From: a bacterium | GTDB taxonomy: Bacteria; BMS3Abin14 | Direction: 5' to 3' | Length of the DNA: 32,680 nucleotides | Assembly: GCA_029210545.1 (NCBI GenBank) | Contig: JARGFV010000019.1 | Coordinates: 1 to 32,680, forward strand | Notes under the pieces: model-generated | Database searches by the model: none | Told to the model about the DNA's origin: nothing | The model's input: only the letters and a program-made list of their open reading frames with translations | Made by a program: the position numbers and the translations under genes | Shown: one piece after another, positions 8,376 through 16,503 of the stretch | Layout: every line of letters starts with the position of its first letter | How positions within the stretch are numbered: the first letter of the stretch is position 1

Positions 8376-10181
8376 CTAAAATAAAATGGCGTTTTTGCTT
8401 CCGGGGCCGTCTCCTCCCGGATCGACTCCGTCTTCGACAGGGCTTTTCACTGCAAAAGAAGAGCGGATCACTTTAAGCCTCTTATCAGGACCCATCCCCG
8501 AGGCCTCCGGGAGGGTGATCCCTGTTGGATCCAGATCAACCAGTGCCTGAGGGCTCAGGTCCCGGGCCAACCTGACGGCGAGGTCGTAGAGCTTATCAGA
8601 TATTTCCCTGGATTCCGGGTCTACGGTATCCTGAATGGTAATCTGTCCGCTAGACGCTGTGATGCTATCATAAAGTCCGCTGCTCAAGGTATTGATCTCA
8701 TTGAGCATGGAAACGATCTTGTGCTGCATGATCCGTAAGGCGTCCAGGAAAACTCCCAGTTCCCGGACCACCTGGCCCAGTTCCTTTTCCTTCCCCTTGA
8801 CGGTGTCCTCGATGGCGGTTTTGAGCTCCATGGAGGTCAGAGTGATCCGCTCAAGCCTTTCGATGAGCGTACGCCGACGGTTCTCCGATTCAATGGCCGT
8901 GGCGTGGACGGCTTCGGCGATAACACTCATTCCCGCACCGCCGGTTCCGGTCTGGGCCGCCATTATCCTGGCGTTGAGGGAGATCAGTTCGACATCGGAG
9001 CTGATCATTTCGATCTCCTCTGAATATTTGGACATCCCTTCCACGGATTCTGCAAGGGAACTCAAGGCATCGGACATCTCCCTGCTGGATTCCACGACAT
9101 GGGAGAGAAAACTCGTGACCGATCCCATACCCTGCTCGAGCTGTTTCAGAAACTGCCCTGTTTCCCCGCCCGCGGCGGCGGTAACATCCCCCATTTCGGC
9201 TATGTTATCCGCAATGTGGCGAAGAGCGGATACCATCTCCCGGATAACGTTCCGGACCTGGTCTCCGGTCCTCCGGATCCCCGCCGCCTGATGAAAAGCT
9301 TCGGAGCATGCGATGATCTCGGGGCTTGGAAGATGTCCCTGTCCAGGGTTGTCCGTCTCAGCCTCGGCCTTGAGAACCCCGCTCAGACCGGTTCGTATCC
9401 TGTCCATGGTCTGCCGGGTTATGTCCTGGTACTGGATGGAGGTGACCAGTTCCTGGATGCTAGCCGTGATCTGGTCCGAACTCTCCTTGATCCTCTCTAC
9501 CTCCTGGGCTGAACGTATGCTTATCTCGCCGAGGGACCCGATAATGTTCCGTGTCCCCTCCATGACCTCCGTCGTCTGGTATTGCTGCCTCGATGTTAAC
9601 TCCTTGAGGTTACCGGTAACGCCGTCGACAAACCCCGCGAGCCTGGATGTCTCATCGGAAAGGTCGGCAGATTTGTTGTGAATGATCTCTGACATGCCGG
9701 CGATATCGTTACCCAGCTGCATGAAAGCGGCAAGACCCTTCCCCGTACGTGTGCTCTGGATCTTTGTTGACAGGGCCAACATCTTGAGGTCGCGGGACGT
9801 TCCTTTGAGTTCCTGGAGTTCCTCGAAAACCTCCCGGAGGGTCTTTCCGGCGGCTCGCAGGCCTACCAGGTTAAGGCAGGAAGCGTCATTGGACTTCAGG
9901 AACAGATCTTCGAGCTGGTCGATCATCCCAGTCAGTCCACTCACAGCGTCCTGGATCTCGTCGCCGGACATGACGGTGGAGGCCGAAATGGCGACCTTCG
10001 ATATCTCGGCAGCCCTTGTGGCATACTCCTGGAGGTTGGAACCTATGAGCAGAAAATCCTTTTCCGTCCGGATGTTGAGATCCTGGATACGGTTCACAAG
10101 GCTCTCCAGGACAGGCTTCCACTCATCGGTAACAGTCTCGGCATGTTTTGCAGGGTTTTTGAACTCCAACAGGTTCTCCAT
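8376..10181 (-). CDS. Soluble MCP-like (methyl-accepting chemotaxis-like) coiled-coil protein
   Basis: Encodes 601 aa, almost wholly helical, with no membrane segment, signal peptide or HAMP domain. Residues 394-432 (SSDVELISLNARIMAAQTGT, then GMSVIAEAVHATA) resemble the MCP signalling hairpin tip, normally LNAAIEAARAGE-GFAVVA. Residues 129-167 (LKMLALSTKIQSTRTGKGLA) look like a second, more degenerate copy. IQYQDITRQTMDRI at 249-262 is a motif I know from other soluble MCP-like proteins. Receptors of this kind normally control a CheA kinase; whether these degenerate tips still bind CheA/CheW is unclear. The start at 10179-10181 has GAGGGG upstream; an upstream 46-codon extension is unsupported. 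The CheY-like gene follows on the same strand. Confidence 0.75.
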   Translation of the reverse strand: MENLLEFKNPAKHAETVTDEWKPVLESLVNRIQDLNIRTEKDFLLIGSNLQEYATRAAEISKVAISASTVMSGDEIQDAVSGLTGMIDQLEDLFLKSNDASCLNLVGLRAAGKTLREVFEELQELKGTSRDLKMLALSTKIQSTRTGKGLAAFMQLGNDIAGMSEIIHNKSADLSDETSRLAGFVDGVTGNLKELTSRQQYQTTEVMEGTRNIIGSLGEISIRSAQEVERIKESSDQITASIQELVTSIQYQDITRQTMDRIRTGLSGVLKAEAETDNPGQGHLPSPEIIACSEAFHQAAGIRRTGDQVRNVIREMVSALRHIADNIAEMGDVTAAAGGETGQFLKQLEQGMGSVTSFLSHVVESSREMSDALSSLAESVEGMSKYSEEIEMISSDVELISLNARIMAAQTGTGGAGMSVIAEAVHATAIESENRRRTLIERLERITLTSMELKTAIEDTVKGKEKELGQVVRELGVFLDALRIMQHKIVSMLNEINTLSSGLYDSITASSGQITIQDTVDPESREISDKLYDLAVRLARDLSPQALVDLDPTGITLPEASGMGPDKRLKVIRSSFAVKSPVEDGVDPGGDGPGSKNAILF

Positions 10182-10469
10182 TGGCCCCTCGAAATATCCC
10201 CTTAACATACGGCTGCGGATGGTCCACAGTCTTTCATGGCTTGCCGACCGTAGCTTCTCTTGGGGAACAGCCTTTGTGCCCTCTTTCGCGTAAGGCTGGG
10301 GAGGTTCTCGTCCCTCCATACTCCGTGGCCTGCCACGAGTCCTTCGAAAACGCTCAGGACCCCGATTTCAATCGAGGGGCAAGCCCCGTATGATGGTGCC
10401 CTTCGACGCGTCCTTCGACACGGCACCCAGGCTCTCGGTGCCTGGCTCAGGACTTGCTCAGGACTACCA
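10182..10469. other. Gene-free stretch between the MCP-like gene and tRNA-Leu
   Basis: No convincing reading frame. It holds several scattered GTCCTTCGA and GCTCAGGAC words related to the inverted repeat at 10470-10523, and a local hairpin GGCACC-CAGGCTCTC-GGTGCC near 10421-10441. On the minus strand it is the upstream region of the MCP-like gene; I see no clear promoter. Confidence 0.5.
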
Positions 10470-10523
10470 CCCTTCGACAATCTCATCAGTCCATTCCATA
10501 TCGACCCTGAGCCTGTCGAAGGG
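10470..10523. repeat. REP-like inverted repeat downstream of tRNA-Leu
   Basis: CCCTTCGACA (10470-10479) and TGTCGAAGGG (10514-10523) form a perfect 10-bp inverted repeat. The right arm contains CCCTGAGCCTGTCGAAGGG, a sequence word widely dispersed in bacterial genomes. It ends directly at the CCA end of the tRNA gene and may help terminate it. Confidence 0.7.
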
Positions 10524-10608
10524 TGGTGGGGAAGGAGGGACTCGAACCCTCACGCCTAACGGCCCGGGATTTTAAGTCCCGTGCGTCTGCCCGTTCCGCC
10601 ACTCCCCC
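10524..10608 (-). tRNA. tRNA-Leu (anticodon UAA)
   Basis: An 85-base class II tRNA including an encoded CCA. The acceptor arms GGGGGAG and CTTCCCC pair (one G-U), D stem GCG/CGC, anticodon stem CGGGA/TCCCG around CTTAAAA (anticodon TAA), a long variable arm typical of tRNA-Leu, and T arm GAGGG-TTCGAGT-CCCTC. It reads leucine UUA and, by wobble, UUG codons. Confidence 0.97.
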
Positions 10609-10639
10609 ATATTCAAATCAGCATGCTGATTTGAATATG
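10608..10639. repeat. Perfect 32-bp palindrome at the tRNA-Leu 5' end
   Basis: The left arm CATATTCAAATCAGCA is followed directly by its exact reverse complement with no spacer. The palindrome ends on the first base of the tRNA and its other end forms the predicted -10 element. Confidence 0.95.
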
Positions 10640-10662
10640 AAGATTTAGCCGGGGAACGTCAA
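10634..10662 (-). promoter_or_regulatory. Predicted promoter of tRNA-Leu
   Basis: On the minus strand TTGACG (10657-10662), a 17-base spacer, then CATATT (10634-10639, four of six consensus bases). The start would fall inside the palindrome, giving a very short 5' leader on the tRNA precursor. Confidence 0.55.
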
Positions 10663-10741
10663 GGGAAGAGGGGCAAGTTCCAGATTTGATGTGCAGGGAA
10701 GGCTTTTGACGTTGGACTTTGCACTTCTGACATTGTCTGTC

Positions 10742-11140
10742 CTATCCCGGCCAGACGTACTCCAGGTCGTCCGGTTCCCCGGGCCAGAATCGCCCGAAAT
10801 GGTCGGGGTCCTTGCGAAGGAGGTTGCTGCGGTAAGCCCTGTGAAGTGCCTCGTCTCCCAGCCAGGGAGGTTTCTCCCAGGCGACCGGCAGAGCTACCCT
10901 GAACATGGTGTTCCGGTATCCCCTCCTCTCCCACTCGTCGATCATGGCGTTCATGTAGGCCGAGAGGGCCATCTCGTAGCCTCGCCACATCCTGACGGCA
11001 GGGTGGTTTCGCCAACCCTTCGACAGCCCGGACAGGGTCCGGAGGATCTGGTAGGCTTCCACCCTCTGCCGGCCGAGCCTTCTGTTATCAAGGACTTGAG
11101 CTGTCTTCCCAAAATCCGGGTAAGGGAGGAAGGTCTGCAA
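10742..11140 (-). CDS. MSMEG_6728-family protein (pyrimidine-dimer glycosylase-like)
   Basis: Encodes 132 aa starting MQTFLPYPDFGKTAQVLDNR with RLGRQRVEAYQIL following, the conserved N-terminus of the MSMEG_6728 family, which is related in fold to endonuclease V / pyrimidine-dimer glycosylases. It also contains NHPAVRMWRGYEMAL. Function is unproven; the relation to DNA repair is by family only. The start is a TTG at 11138-11140 with AAGGAAG seven bases upstream; the family alignment of MQTF to the first residue supports it. Length fits the family. It stands alone, between tRNA-Leu and pckA. Confidence 0.8.
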   Translation of the reverse strand: MQTFLPYPDFGKTAQVLDNRRLGRQRVEAYQILRTLSGLSKGWRNHPAVRMWRGYEMALSAYMNAMIDEWERRGYRNTMFRVALPVAWEKPPWLGDEALHRAYRSNLLRKDPDHFGRFWPGEPDDLEYVWPG

Positions 11141-11385
11141 CGGTTATCTTCCTTTTCAGAAGTCAGGATCCAAACCCGGTGTTCAAAAGGTTGAGGCGAT
11201 CCTGTAGGGGCCCGGTAAAGTTACCAGACAGCTGATAATTAATTAAGGTAGTATCTGAAGCATGCGCTCAATAATGGTTCTCACACAGACAGGCCCGAAA
11301 CGCTGAATTACCAAAAAATGGGCCAATTGGTGGTCGGCCTGACAAAATTTTTCCTGGAGAATGCATCCAGATGAACCTGAAACCA

Positions 11386-11412
11386 AAAAGGCGGCCGCAT
11401 GGGCCGCCTTTT
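11386..11412. terminator. Intrinsic terminator downstream of pckA
   Basis: AAAAGGCGGCC and GGCCGCCTTTT form a strong stem with a short loop, flanked by A and T runs. It lies 36 bases past the pckA stop and can act on either strand. Confidence 0.85.
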
Positions 11413-11447
11413 ATTACAAGGTCTTTATCCTGTCTACTGACTGCTGA

Positions 11448-13055
11448 TCACTGAACTTTCGGTCCCGCCTCCACAACATCCCTGATCCTGGCCGCGTCGA
11501 AATCCTTGAAGTTCTCCACGAACCTGTTGGCGAGTTCCTTTGCCTTCCGATCATAGGCGCTCTTGTCCTTCCAGTTCTCCCTTGGATCGAGGATCTCTGA
11601 AGGGATACCGTCACAGACGGCGGGAACCTCGAACCCGAAGGTGGGATCGATCCGCATGGGCGCGTTGTCCAGTTTCCCTTCCAGGGCCGCGTTGAGCAGA
11701 GTGCGTGTGTACTGGATGGAGATGCGTTCACCAGCACCGTAGCCGCCGCCGATCCAGCCTGTGTTGACCAGCCAGCAGGCCGCTTTGTGTTTCGTGATCT
11801 TCTGTTCCAGGAGTTCTGCATAGACGGATGGTTTCAGGGCCATGAAGGGGGCCCCGAAGCAGGCGCTGAAGGTCGCCTCCGGCTCGTCCCCCATGCCCCT
11901 CTCGGTGCCGGCGATCTTGGCCGTGTAACCTGACAGAAAATGGTATTCGGCCTGCCTCGGGGTGAGGCGCGCGATGGGCGGCATGATACCGAATGCGTCC
12001 GCTGTAAGCATGATAACGTGTTTCGGATGCGCTCCAACACCATTTATCACCGCGTTGGGGATGCGGTCGATGCTGTAGGCGGCCCTGGTGTTCTCCGTGA
12101 AGGTGTCATCGTCCAGGTTGACACGGTGTGTCGCGCCGTCAATCCCGACGTTTTCGAGGATCGTACCGAAGAAGCGTGTGGCGGCGTAGATCTCCGGCTC
12201 GGCTTCCTCTGAAAGCCGGATGACCTTGGCGTAGCAGCCCCCTTCAAAGTTGAAGATCCCTTCGTCGCTCCAGCCGTGTTCGTCGTCGCCGATGAGGTTT
12301 CTCATGGGATCCGCCGAAAGGGTGGTCTTGCCGGTCCCCGACAGGCCGAAAAAGACCGCCACATCTCCTTTGGGACCCACGTTTGCGCTGCAGTGCATGG
12401 ACAGGACACCCTGTTGGGGCAGCAGGTAATTCAGGATCGTAAATACGGATTTCTTGATCTCCCCGGCGTAGCTGGTTCCGCCGATGATCACGAGCTTTTT
12501 GCCGAAGTCCACCAGGATGAACGCCTCGGAATTGGTCCCGTCCAGTTCCGGAACGGCGTGAAATCCCGGCATGTCGATGAGTGTGAACTCCGGGACGAAA
12601 CCGGAAAGCAGGGTCCGGTCCTCGATGTGGATGAACATGTTGCGGGCGAACAGGTTGTGCCAGGCGCGCTCCGTGATGACCCTGATGGGAAGACGGTAAT
12701 TGGGGTCGGCGCCGACATAACAGTCCTGGACAAAGAGGTCCTTTCCCTGCAGGTAGGCCATGAGCCTCGCATGGAGCCTGTTGAACTGTTCTTCCTCGAA
12801 CGGCCGGTTGACTTTACCCCACCAGATCTTGTCCTTGCTGGTAGGTTCCATAACGAGGAACTTGTCGTTGGGCGACCGTCCCGTGTAATGCCCTGTGCGC
12901 ACTACGAGTGGACCCAGATGTGCCAGAAGCCCCTCGCGCCGTGCCACGGCTTCCTGGTAAAGTTCGGGTGTTGTGGGTGTCCAATAGATTTTCCCGGCAT
13001 TCTTGATGCCGTGATTTTCCAGGCTGTAGAACCCTTCAGGTGGCATACCCTGCAT
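11448..13055 (-). CDS. pckA: Phosphoenolpyruvate carboxykinase (ATP)
   Basis: Encodes 535 aa, the normal length for ATP-dependent PEPCK. It converts oxaloacetate + ATP to PEP + CO2 + ADP, the first committed step of gluconeogenesis, in the cytosol. The P-loop FFGLSGTGKTTLS lies at about 235-247 and is followed by LIGDDEHGW, the metal-binding kinase-2 motif of the family. RTGHYTGRSPNDKF near residue 55 supplies the oxaloacetate-binding Arg. The ATG at 13053-13055 is chosen because GGGAGG is eight bases upstream; an in-frame GTG three codons earlier overlaps that site. It is transcribed divergently from icd, and its leader contains a terminator-like hairpin (13090-13127). Confidence 0.97.
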   Translation of the reverse strand: MQGMPPEGFYSLENHGIKNAGKIYWTPTTPELYQEAVARREGLLAHLGPLVVRTGHYTGRSPNDKFLVMEPTSKDKIWWGKVNRPFEEEQFNRLHARLMAYLQGKDLFVQDCYVGADPNYRLPIRVITERAWHNLFARNMFIHIEDRTLLSGFVPEFTLIDMPGFHAVPELDGTNSEAFILVDFGKKLVIIGGTSYAGEIKKSVFTILNYLLPQQGVLSMHCSANVGPKGDVAVFFGLSGTGKTTLSADPMRNLIGDDEHGWSDEGIFNFEGGCYAKVIRLSEEAEPEIYAATRFFGTILENVGIDGATHRVNLDDDTFTENTRAAYSIDRIPNAVINGVGAHPKHVIMLTADAFGIMPPIARLTPRQAEYHFLSGYTAKIAGTERGMGDEPEATFSACFGAPFMALKPSVYAELLEQKITKHKAACWLVNTGWIGGGYGAGERISIQYTRTLLNAALEGKLDNAPMRIDPTFGFEVPAVCDGIPSEILDPRENWKDKSAYDRKAKELANRFVENFKDFDAARIRDVVEAGPKVQ

Positions 13056-13089
13056 GGAAAGCACCTCCCGACTCCAGCGAAAAACTGCG

Positions 13090-13127
13090 AAGAAAAAGCA
13101 GGCATCTCCACGCAGTGGGATGCCTGC
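13090..13127 (-). promoter_or_regulatory. Terminator-like hairpin in the pckA leader (possible attenuator)
   Basis: On the minus strand GCAGGCATC and GATGCCTGC form a perfect 9-bp stem, extended inside by CCAC/GTGG, followed at once by TTTTTCTT. It lies about 40 bases upstream of the pckA start codon. No minus-strand gene lies upstream to be terminated, since icd runs the other way. Confidence 0.65.
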
Positions 13128-13159
13128 GAACTCAACGAAGTTATAAAGCGCGATCTATA

Positions 13160-13209
13160 TTGATGACTTCACAAAAAGTCCCGGATTGGACTTTTCGCGA
13201 CCCTGTCAA
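13160..13209 (+). repeat. 50-bp short form of the five-hairpin repeat
   Basis: It joins the first 21 bases of the full repeat directly to its last 29, so hairpins 2 to 4 are missing. It ends in CTGTCAA. It lies two bases upstream of a full copy. Confidence 0.85.
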
Positions 13210-13211
13210 AG

Positions 13212-13369
13212 TTGATGGCTTCGCAAAAAGTCATCAACGCGCCCCGCGCGGGGCGCCCAAATCAATGACTCACTCCGTAAGTCATTGATTTGTAAGGAAA
13301 GGGAAAACGACGCTTTTCCCTTTCCGTGGAGCGAAAAGTCCCGGATCGGACTTTTTGCGACTCTATCAA
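13212..13369 (+). repeat. Full-length 158-bp five-hairpin repeat, copy 1
   Basis: The whole element is tiled by hairpins: TTGATGGCTT/AAGTCATCAA; GCGCCCCGCGCGGGGCGC; AAATCAATGAC/GTCATTGATTT; GGAAAGGGAAAA/TTTTCCCTTTCC; AAAAGTCC/GGACTTTT. Its ends, TTGATGGCTTCGCAAAAAGT and the complement of the last 21 bases, are imperfect terminal inverted repeats. Copy 2 (21769-21926) has the same length and orientation and about 90% identity by eye. It has no coding capacity, so it resembles a MITE or a REP-type element. Confidence 0.9.
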
Positions 13370-13491
13370 TATTGAAACGGCATCGAGCACGTCGCTCTTA
13401 GCTCATGGCACTTAGTTCATAGCACTTAGTTCATATCCCCCTGTCCCGAGCTTATCGAGGGATCAGTTCTCCGCCGCCAGCCATAAAACCG
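13370..13491. other. Gene-free stretch upstream of icd promoter
   Basis: No gene. It contains a short tandem duplication of the word GCACTTAGTTCAT (about 13408-13433), related to the CTAAGTGCTATGAGCTAAG stretch near 23095, and a TCCCGAGCTTATCGAGGGA hairpin near 13444-13462. Confidence 0.55.
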
Positions 13492-13539
13492 TTGACAGAC
13501 CTGCTGTCGGCAGGTATTGGTATACTGTATATTGTATAC
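13492..13539 (+). promoter_or_regulatory. Predicted icd promoter with a GTATAC pair
   Basis: TTGACA (13492-13497), a 17-base spacer containing the inverted repeat ACCTGC/GCAGGT, then TATTGG (13515-13520). GTATAC occurs at 13520-13525 and again at 13534-13539, separated by TGTATATT, overlapping the start region. This looks like an operator but no regulator can be named. Confidence 0.5.
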
Positions 13540-13628
13540 TTTGAACGGTACCCTGCATACGAGACTGACCGTTTTGTCCCTGCGATGAACCGTTGCCAAG
13601 ACCGCACTGATATATCAGGAGGAAAGTC

Positions 13629-15866
13629 ATGACTACAAAGACACCGAAGATCAGTTGGACCTTAACTGACGAGGGCCCGATGCTGGCAACCTACTCCCTT
13701 TTCCCTATCATCCGGACATTTACGAAGGGCTCCGGCATCGAGGTTGAACTGCGGGACATCTCTCTTGCCGGGAGGATCATCGCGAACTTTCCCGACAAGC
13801 TGACCGAAGCGCAGAAAATTCCCGATGAGCTGACGGCCCTCGGTGAACTCTCGTTGACGCCTGCGGCCAACATCGTGAAACTGCCTAACATCAGCGCGTC
13901 CATTCCCCAACTCGTCGCTGCGATCAAGGAACTCCAGGGGCAGGGATACGACATCCCGGACTACCCGGAGGAGCCGCAAAACGACAGTGAAAGGAAGATC
14001 AAGGAGCGATACGCCAAGGTCCTCGGGAGCGCGGTCAACCCTGTTTTGCGGCAAGGAAACTCGGACCGCCGGGCTGCGGATGCGGTCAAGCAGTACGCGA
14101 GGAACTTCCCCCACAGGATGCGTGAATGGAAACCCGATTCGAAGACACACGTGGCGACCATGAGCGGCGGGGACTTCTTTTCCAATGAGAAATCGACGAC
14201 CATGGCCGAAGGGACTCAGGCAAGGATCGAGTTTGTCGATGAAAGCGGCAAGGTGACGGTCCTCAAGGAGAGTCTGCCGCTTCTGGCCGGAGAGGTCATC
14301 GACGCCACCTTCATGAGCAAGAAGGCCCTCGTTAAATTTTTCGAAGAGCAGATCGAGGACGCGAAGGCCAGGGACGTGCTTTTCTCGCTCCACCTGAAGG
14401 CCACCATGATGAAGATCTCCGACCCGATCATCTTCGGCCACTGCGTCAAGGTCTTTTACCGGGAGGCCATCGAAAAGCATGCCGACACGATCGCGAAGCT
14501 CGGTGTCGATTTCAACAACGGCCTGGGCGATCTGTACGCGAAGATGCAGCGCCTTCCCGAGGCCAAAAGGGCCGAGATAGAGGCCGACATCCAGGAGGTC
14601 TACAAGAAGCGTCCCGCTATAGCCATGGTGGACTCGGACAAGGGGATCACCAACCTGCATGTGCCCAGCGATATCATCATCGATGCCTCCATGCCTCCCA
14701 TGATCCGCGATGGCGGGAAGATGTGGGGTCCCGACGGCAATACACATGACGCCAAGGCGGTCATCCCTGACCAGAGCTACGCGGGCCTTTACGATGAGGT
14801 GATCAAGGACTGCAAAAAACATGGCGCCTACGATCCGACGACCATAGGAACCGTGCCCAACGTCGGACTTATGGCGCAAAAAGCGGAAGAGTACGGTTCA
14901 CACGACAAGACATTCCAGTCCCCCGGAAAGGGCACCATCCGGATCGTCAATGCTGCCGGGAACACCATCCTCGAAAGCTTCGTTGAAGAAGGGGATGTCT
15001 GGCGCTCCCCGACCGTTAAGGACGCGCCCATTCGGGACTGGGTCAAGCTGGCTGTGACGAGAGCGCGGGCAACCGGTGCGCCGGCGATATTCTGGCTGGA
15101 CAAGGACAGGGCACACGATGCCCAGCTCATAAAAAAGGTCGATCGGTATCTGAAGGATCACGATACGAAAGGCCTGGATATCAGCACCATGGCCCCGGCC
15201 GAAGCGACTAGATTCTCCATCGAGAGGATGAGAGCGGGAAAGGACACCATTTCAGTAACAGGCAACATCCTTCGAGACTACAACACGGATCTCTTCCCTA
15301 TCATTGAACTGAACACCAGCGCGAAGATGCTCTCTATCGTGCCCCTTATGGACGGAGGCGGCCTCTTCGAGACCGGTGCCGGCGGCTCCGCGCCCAAGCA
15401 TATCCAGCAGTTTATCGCGGAAAATTATCTCAGGTGGGATTCCCTCGGCGAATTCCTCGCCCTTGCGGAATCGCTGAGGCACATGGGTGATGCCACCGGC
15501 AATGAGAGCGCCAAGGCCATGGCCAGGTCCCTTGATCAGGCCAATGCCAAGTTCCTGGAAAACAACAAGAATCCCACCCGGAAGCTCGGCGGGATCGACA
15601 ACCGCGGAAGCCATTTCTACCTTGCCCTTTACTGGGCGCAGGCCATCGCCGAACAGGCCGGGGACGGGGAGCTCAAGGCGCGATTTGCGAAGCTGGCGAA
15701 GGAACTGGGAGATAACGAAACGAAGATCGTTGATGAACTCATCGGTGTCCAAGGGTCTCCCAACGACATCGGCGGCTATTACCATCCCGATCCTGAAAGG
15801 ACGTCAAAGGCCATGCGCCCCAGCGCCACCTTCAATGCCATAATGGACGGGTTTGCGGGGAACTAA
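13629..15866 (+). CDS. icd: Isocitrate dehydrogenase (NADP+), monomeric type
   Basis: Encodes 745 aa, the length of the monomeric IDH family, which is unrelated in length to the common dimeric 45-kDa enzyme. It oxidises isocitrate to 2-oxoglutarate + CO2 with NADPH formation. Family signatures are [13 protein letters not shown] (137-149, substrate-binding Ser/Asn/Arg), [18 protein letters not shown] (253-270, with the catalytic Lys at about 257), [16 protein letters not shown], and [20 protein letters not shown], whose Tyr is catalytic in characterised members. It starts at an ATG with AGGAGG eight bases upstream. Promoter at 13492. It is a single-gene transcript divergent from pckA, placing both at the TCA-gluconeogenesis branch. 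Confidence 0.97.
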   Translation: MTTKTPKISWTLTDEGPMLATYSLFPIIRTFTKGSGIEVELRDISLAGRIIANFPDKLTEAQKIPDELTALGELSLTPAANIVKLPNISASIPQLVAAIKELQGQGYDIPDYPEEPQNDSERKIKERYAKVLGSAVNPVLRQGNSDRRAADAVKQYARNFPHRMREWKPDSKTHVATMSGGDFFSNEKSTTMAEGTQARIEFVDESGKVTVLKESLPLLAGEVIDATFMSKKALVKFFEEQIEDAKARDVLFSLHLKATMMKISDPIIFGHCVKVFYREAIEKHADTIAKLGVDFNNGLGDLYAKMQRLPEAKRAEIEADIQEVYKKRPAIAMVDSDKGITNLHVPSDIIIDASMPPMIRDGGKMWGPDGNTHDAKAVIPDQSYAGLYDEVIKDCKKHGAYDPTTIGTVPNVGLMAQKAEEYGSHDKTFQSPGKGTIRIVNAAGNTILESFVEEGDVWRSPTVKDAPIRDWVKLAVTRARATGAPAIFWLDKDRAHDAQLIKKVDRYLKDHDTKGLDISTMAPAEATRFSIERMRAGKDTISVTGNILRDYNTDLFPIIELNTSAKMLSIVPLMDGGGLFETGAGGSAPKHIQQFIAENYLRWDSLGEFLALAESLRHMGDATGNESAKAMARSLDQANAKFLENNKNPTRKLGGIDNRGSHFYLALYWAQAIAEQAGDGELKARFAKLAKELGDNETKIVDELIGVQGSPNDIGGYYHPDPERTSKAMRPSATFNAIMDGFAGN

Positions 15867-16043
15867 CCACTAGCCCGCATTATTCATGATGGTGATGAGA
15901 TGTCAGCTAATTGTTTGGCAAATATGGATAAATGGGAATGGCACGATAAACATCTAAAGCTGAACGCTTAAGGGGGATTTTACTCCGATACTCCGACACC
16001 CCGATACGGGTTCTTTTCTCCGTGTCTCCGCGTCACCGTGTCC

Positions 16044-16081
16044 GAACTGAGAGACGCCGATTGTGGTGCGTCTCTCAGTTC
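16044..16081. terminator. Perfect 14-bp inverted repeat at the 3' end of the holin-family gene
   Basis: GAACTGAGAGACGC (16044-16057) and GCGTCTCTCAGTTC (16068-16081) form a stem that includes the stop codon of the minus-strand gene. No T-run follows, so it may stabilise the 3' end rather than terminate alone. Confidence 0.6.
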
Positions 16082-16476
16082 ACGTCCCTCTCCCTCCTCA
16101 CCTCCGGCCCGAACCTTACGTACCTTACCGTCCGCTCCTTTGGCTCGGTCAGTTCCCCCAGGAAAAACAACACGATGGACATGGCCAGGGTGAAAAGGAC
16201 CGCCCACCAGAAACCCGCCACGTAAAAACCGGGAACCATGGCGGCCGCCAGCAGGACCATGAGGGCGTTGAGGACGAAGGTGAAGAGACCAAGGGTCAGG
16301 ATGGTCAGGGGCAGGGTCAGGATAAACAGGACCGGGCGCAGGAACCCGTTGACCAGCCCCAGGATAGCCGCTGTGACCAGGGCCGCGAAAATCCCGTTGA
16401 GCTGGATTCCGGGCAGGATGTAGGCGACGATGCCGATGGCCAGGGCGTAGATGAACCAGTTGATCAGGAAACGCAT
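16075..16476 (-). CDS. Phage-holin-family (PF04020-like) small membrane protein
   Basis: Encodes 133 aa with four hydrophobic segments. MRFLINWFIYALAIGIVAYI followed by LPGIQLNGIFAALVTAAILGLVN matches the PF04020 family, also named DUF360, which is widespread in bacterial chromosomes and mostly not phage-derived. Its function is unknown. The C-terminal 20 residues are charged (KERTVRYVRFGPEVRRERD), probably cytoplasmic. The ATG at 16474-16476 has GGAGG eight bases upstream; a nine-codon upstream extension is unsupported. No phage genes surround it. Confidence 0.85.
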   Translation of the reverse strand: MRFLINWFIYALAIGIVAYILPGIQLNGIFAALVTAAILGLVNGFLRPVLFILTLPLTILTLGLFTFVLNALMVLLAAAMVPGFYVAGFWWAVLFTLAMSIVLFFLGELTEPKERTVRYVRFGPEVRRERDVN

Positions 16477-16503
16477 TGCGAACCTCCAGACAATTGTCGG
16501 CAA

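Noticed and set aside
15900-15971. A 23-codon ORF, MSANCLANMDKWEWHDKHL onward, after icd
   Set aside because: AT-rich and short with no clear ribosome site and no recognised relative. I cannot separate it from chance.
16075-16476. A prophage remnant suggested by the holin-family gene
   Set aside because: PF04020 proteins are common chromosomal genes; no other phage gene is nearby.
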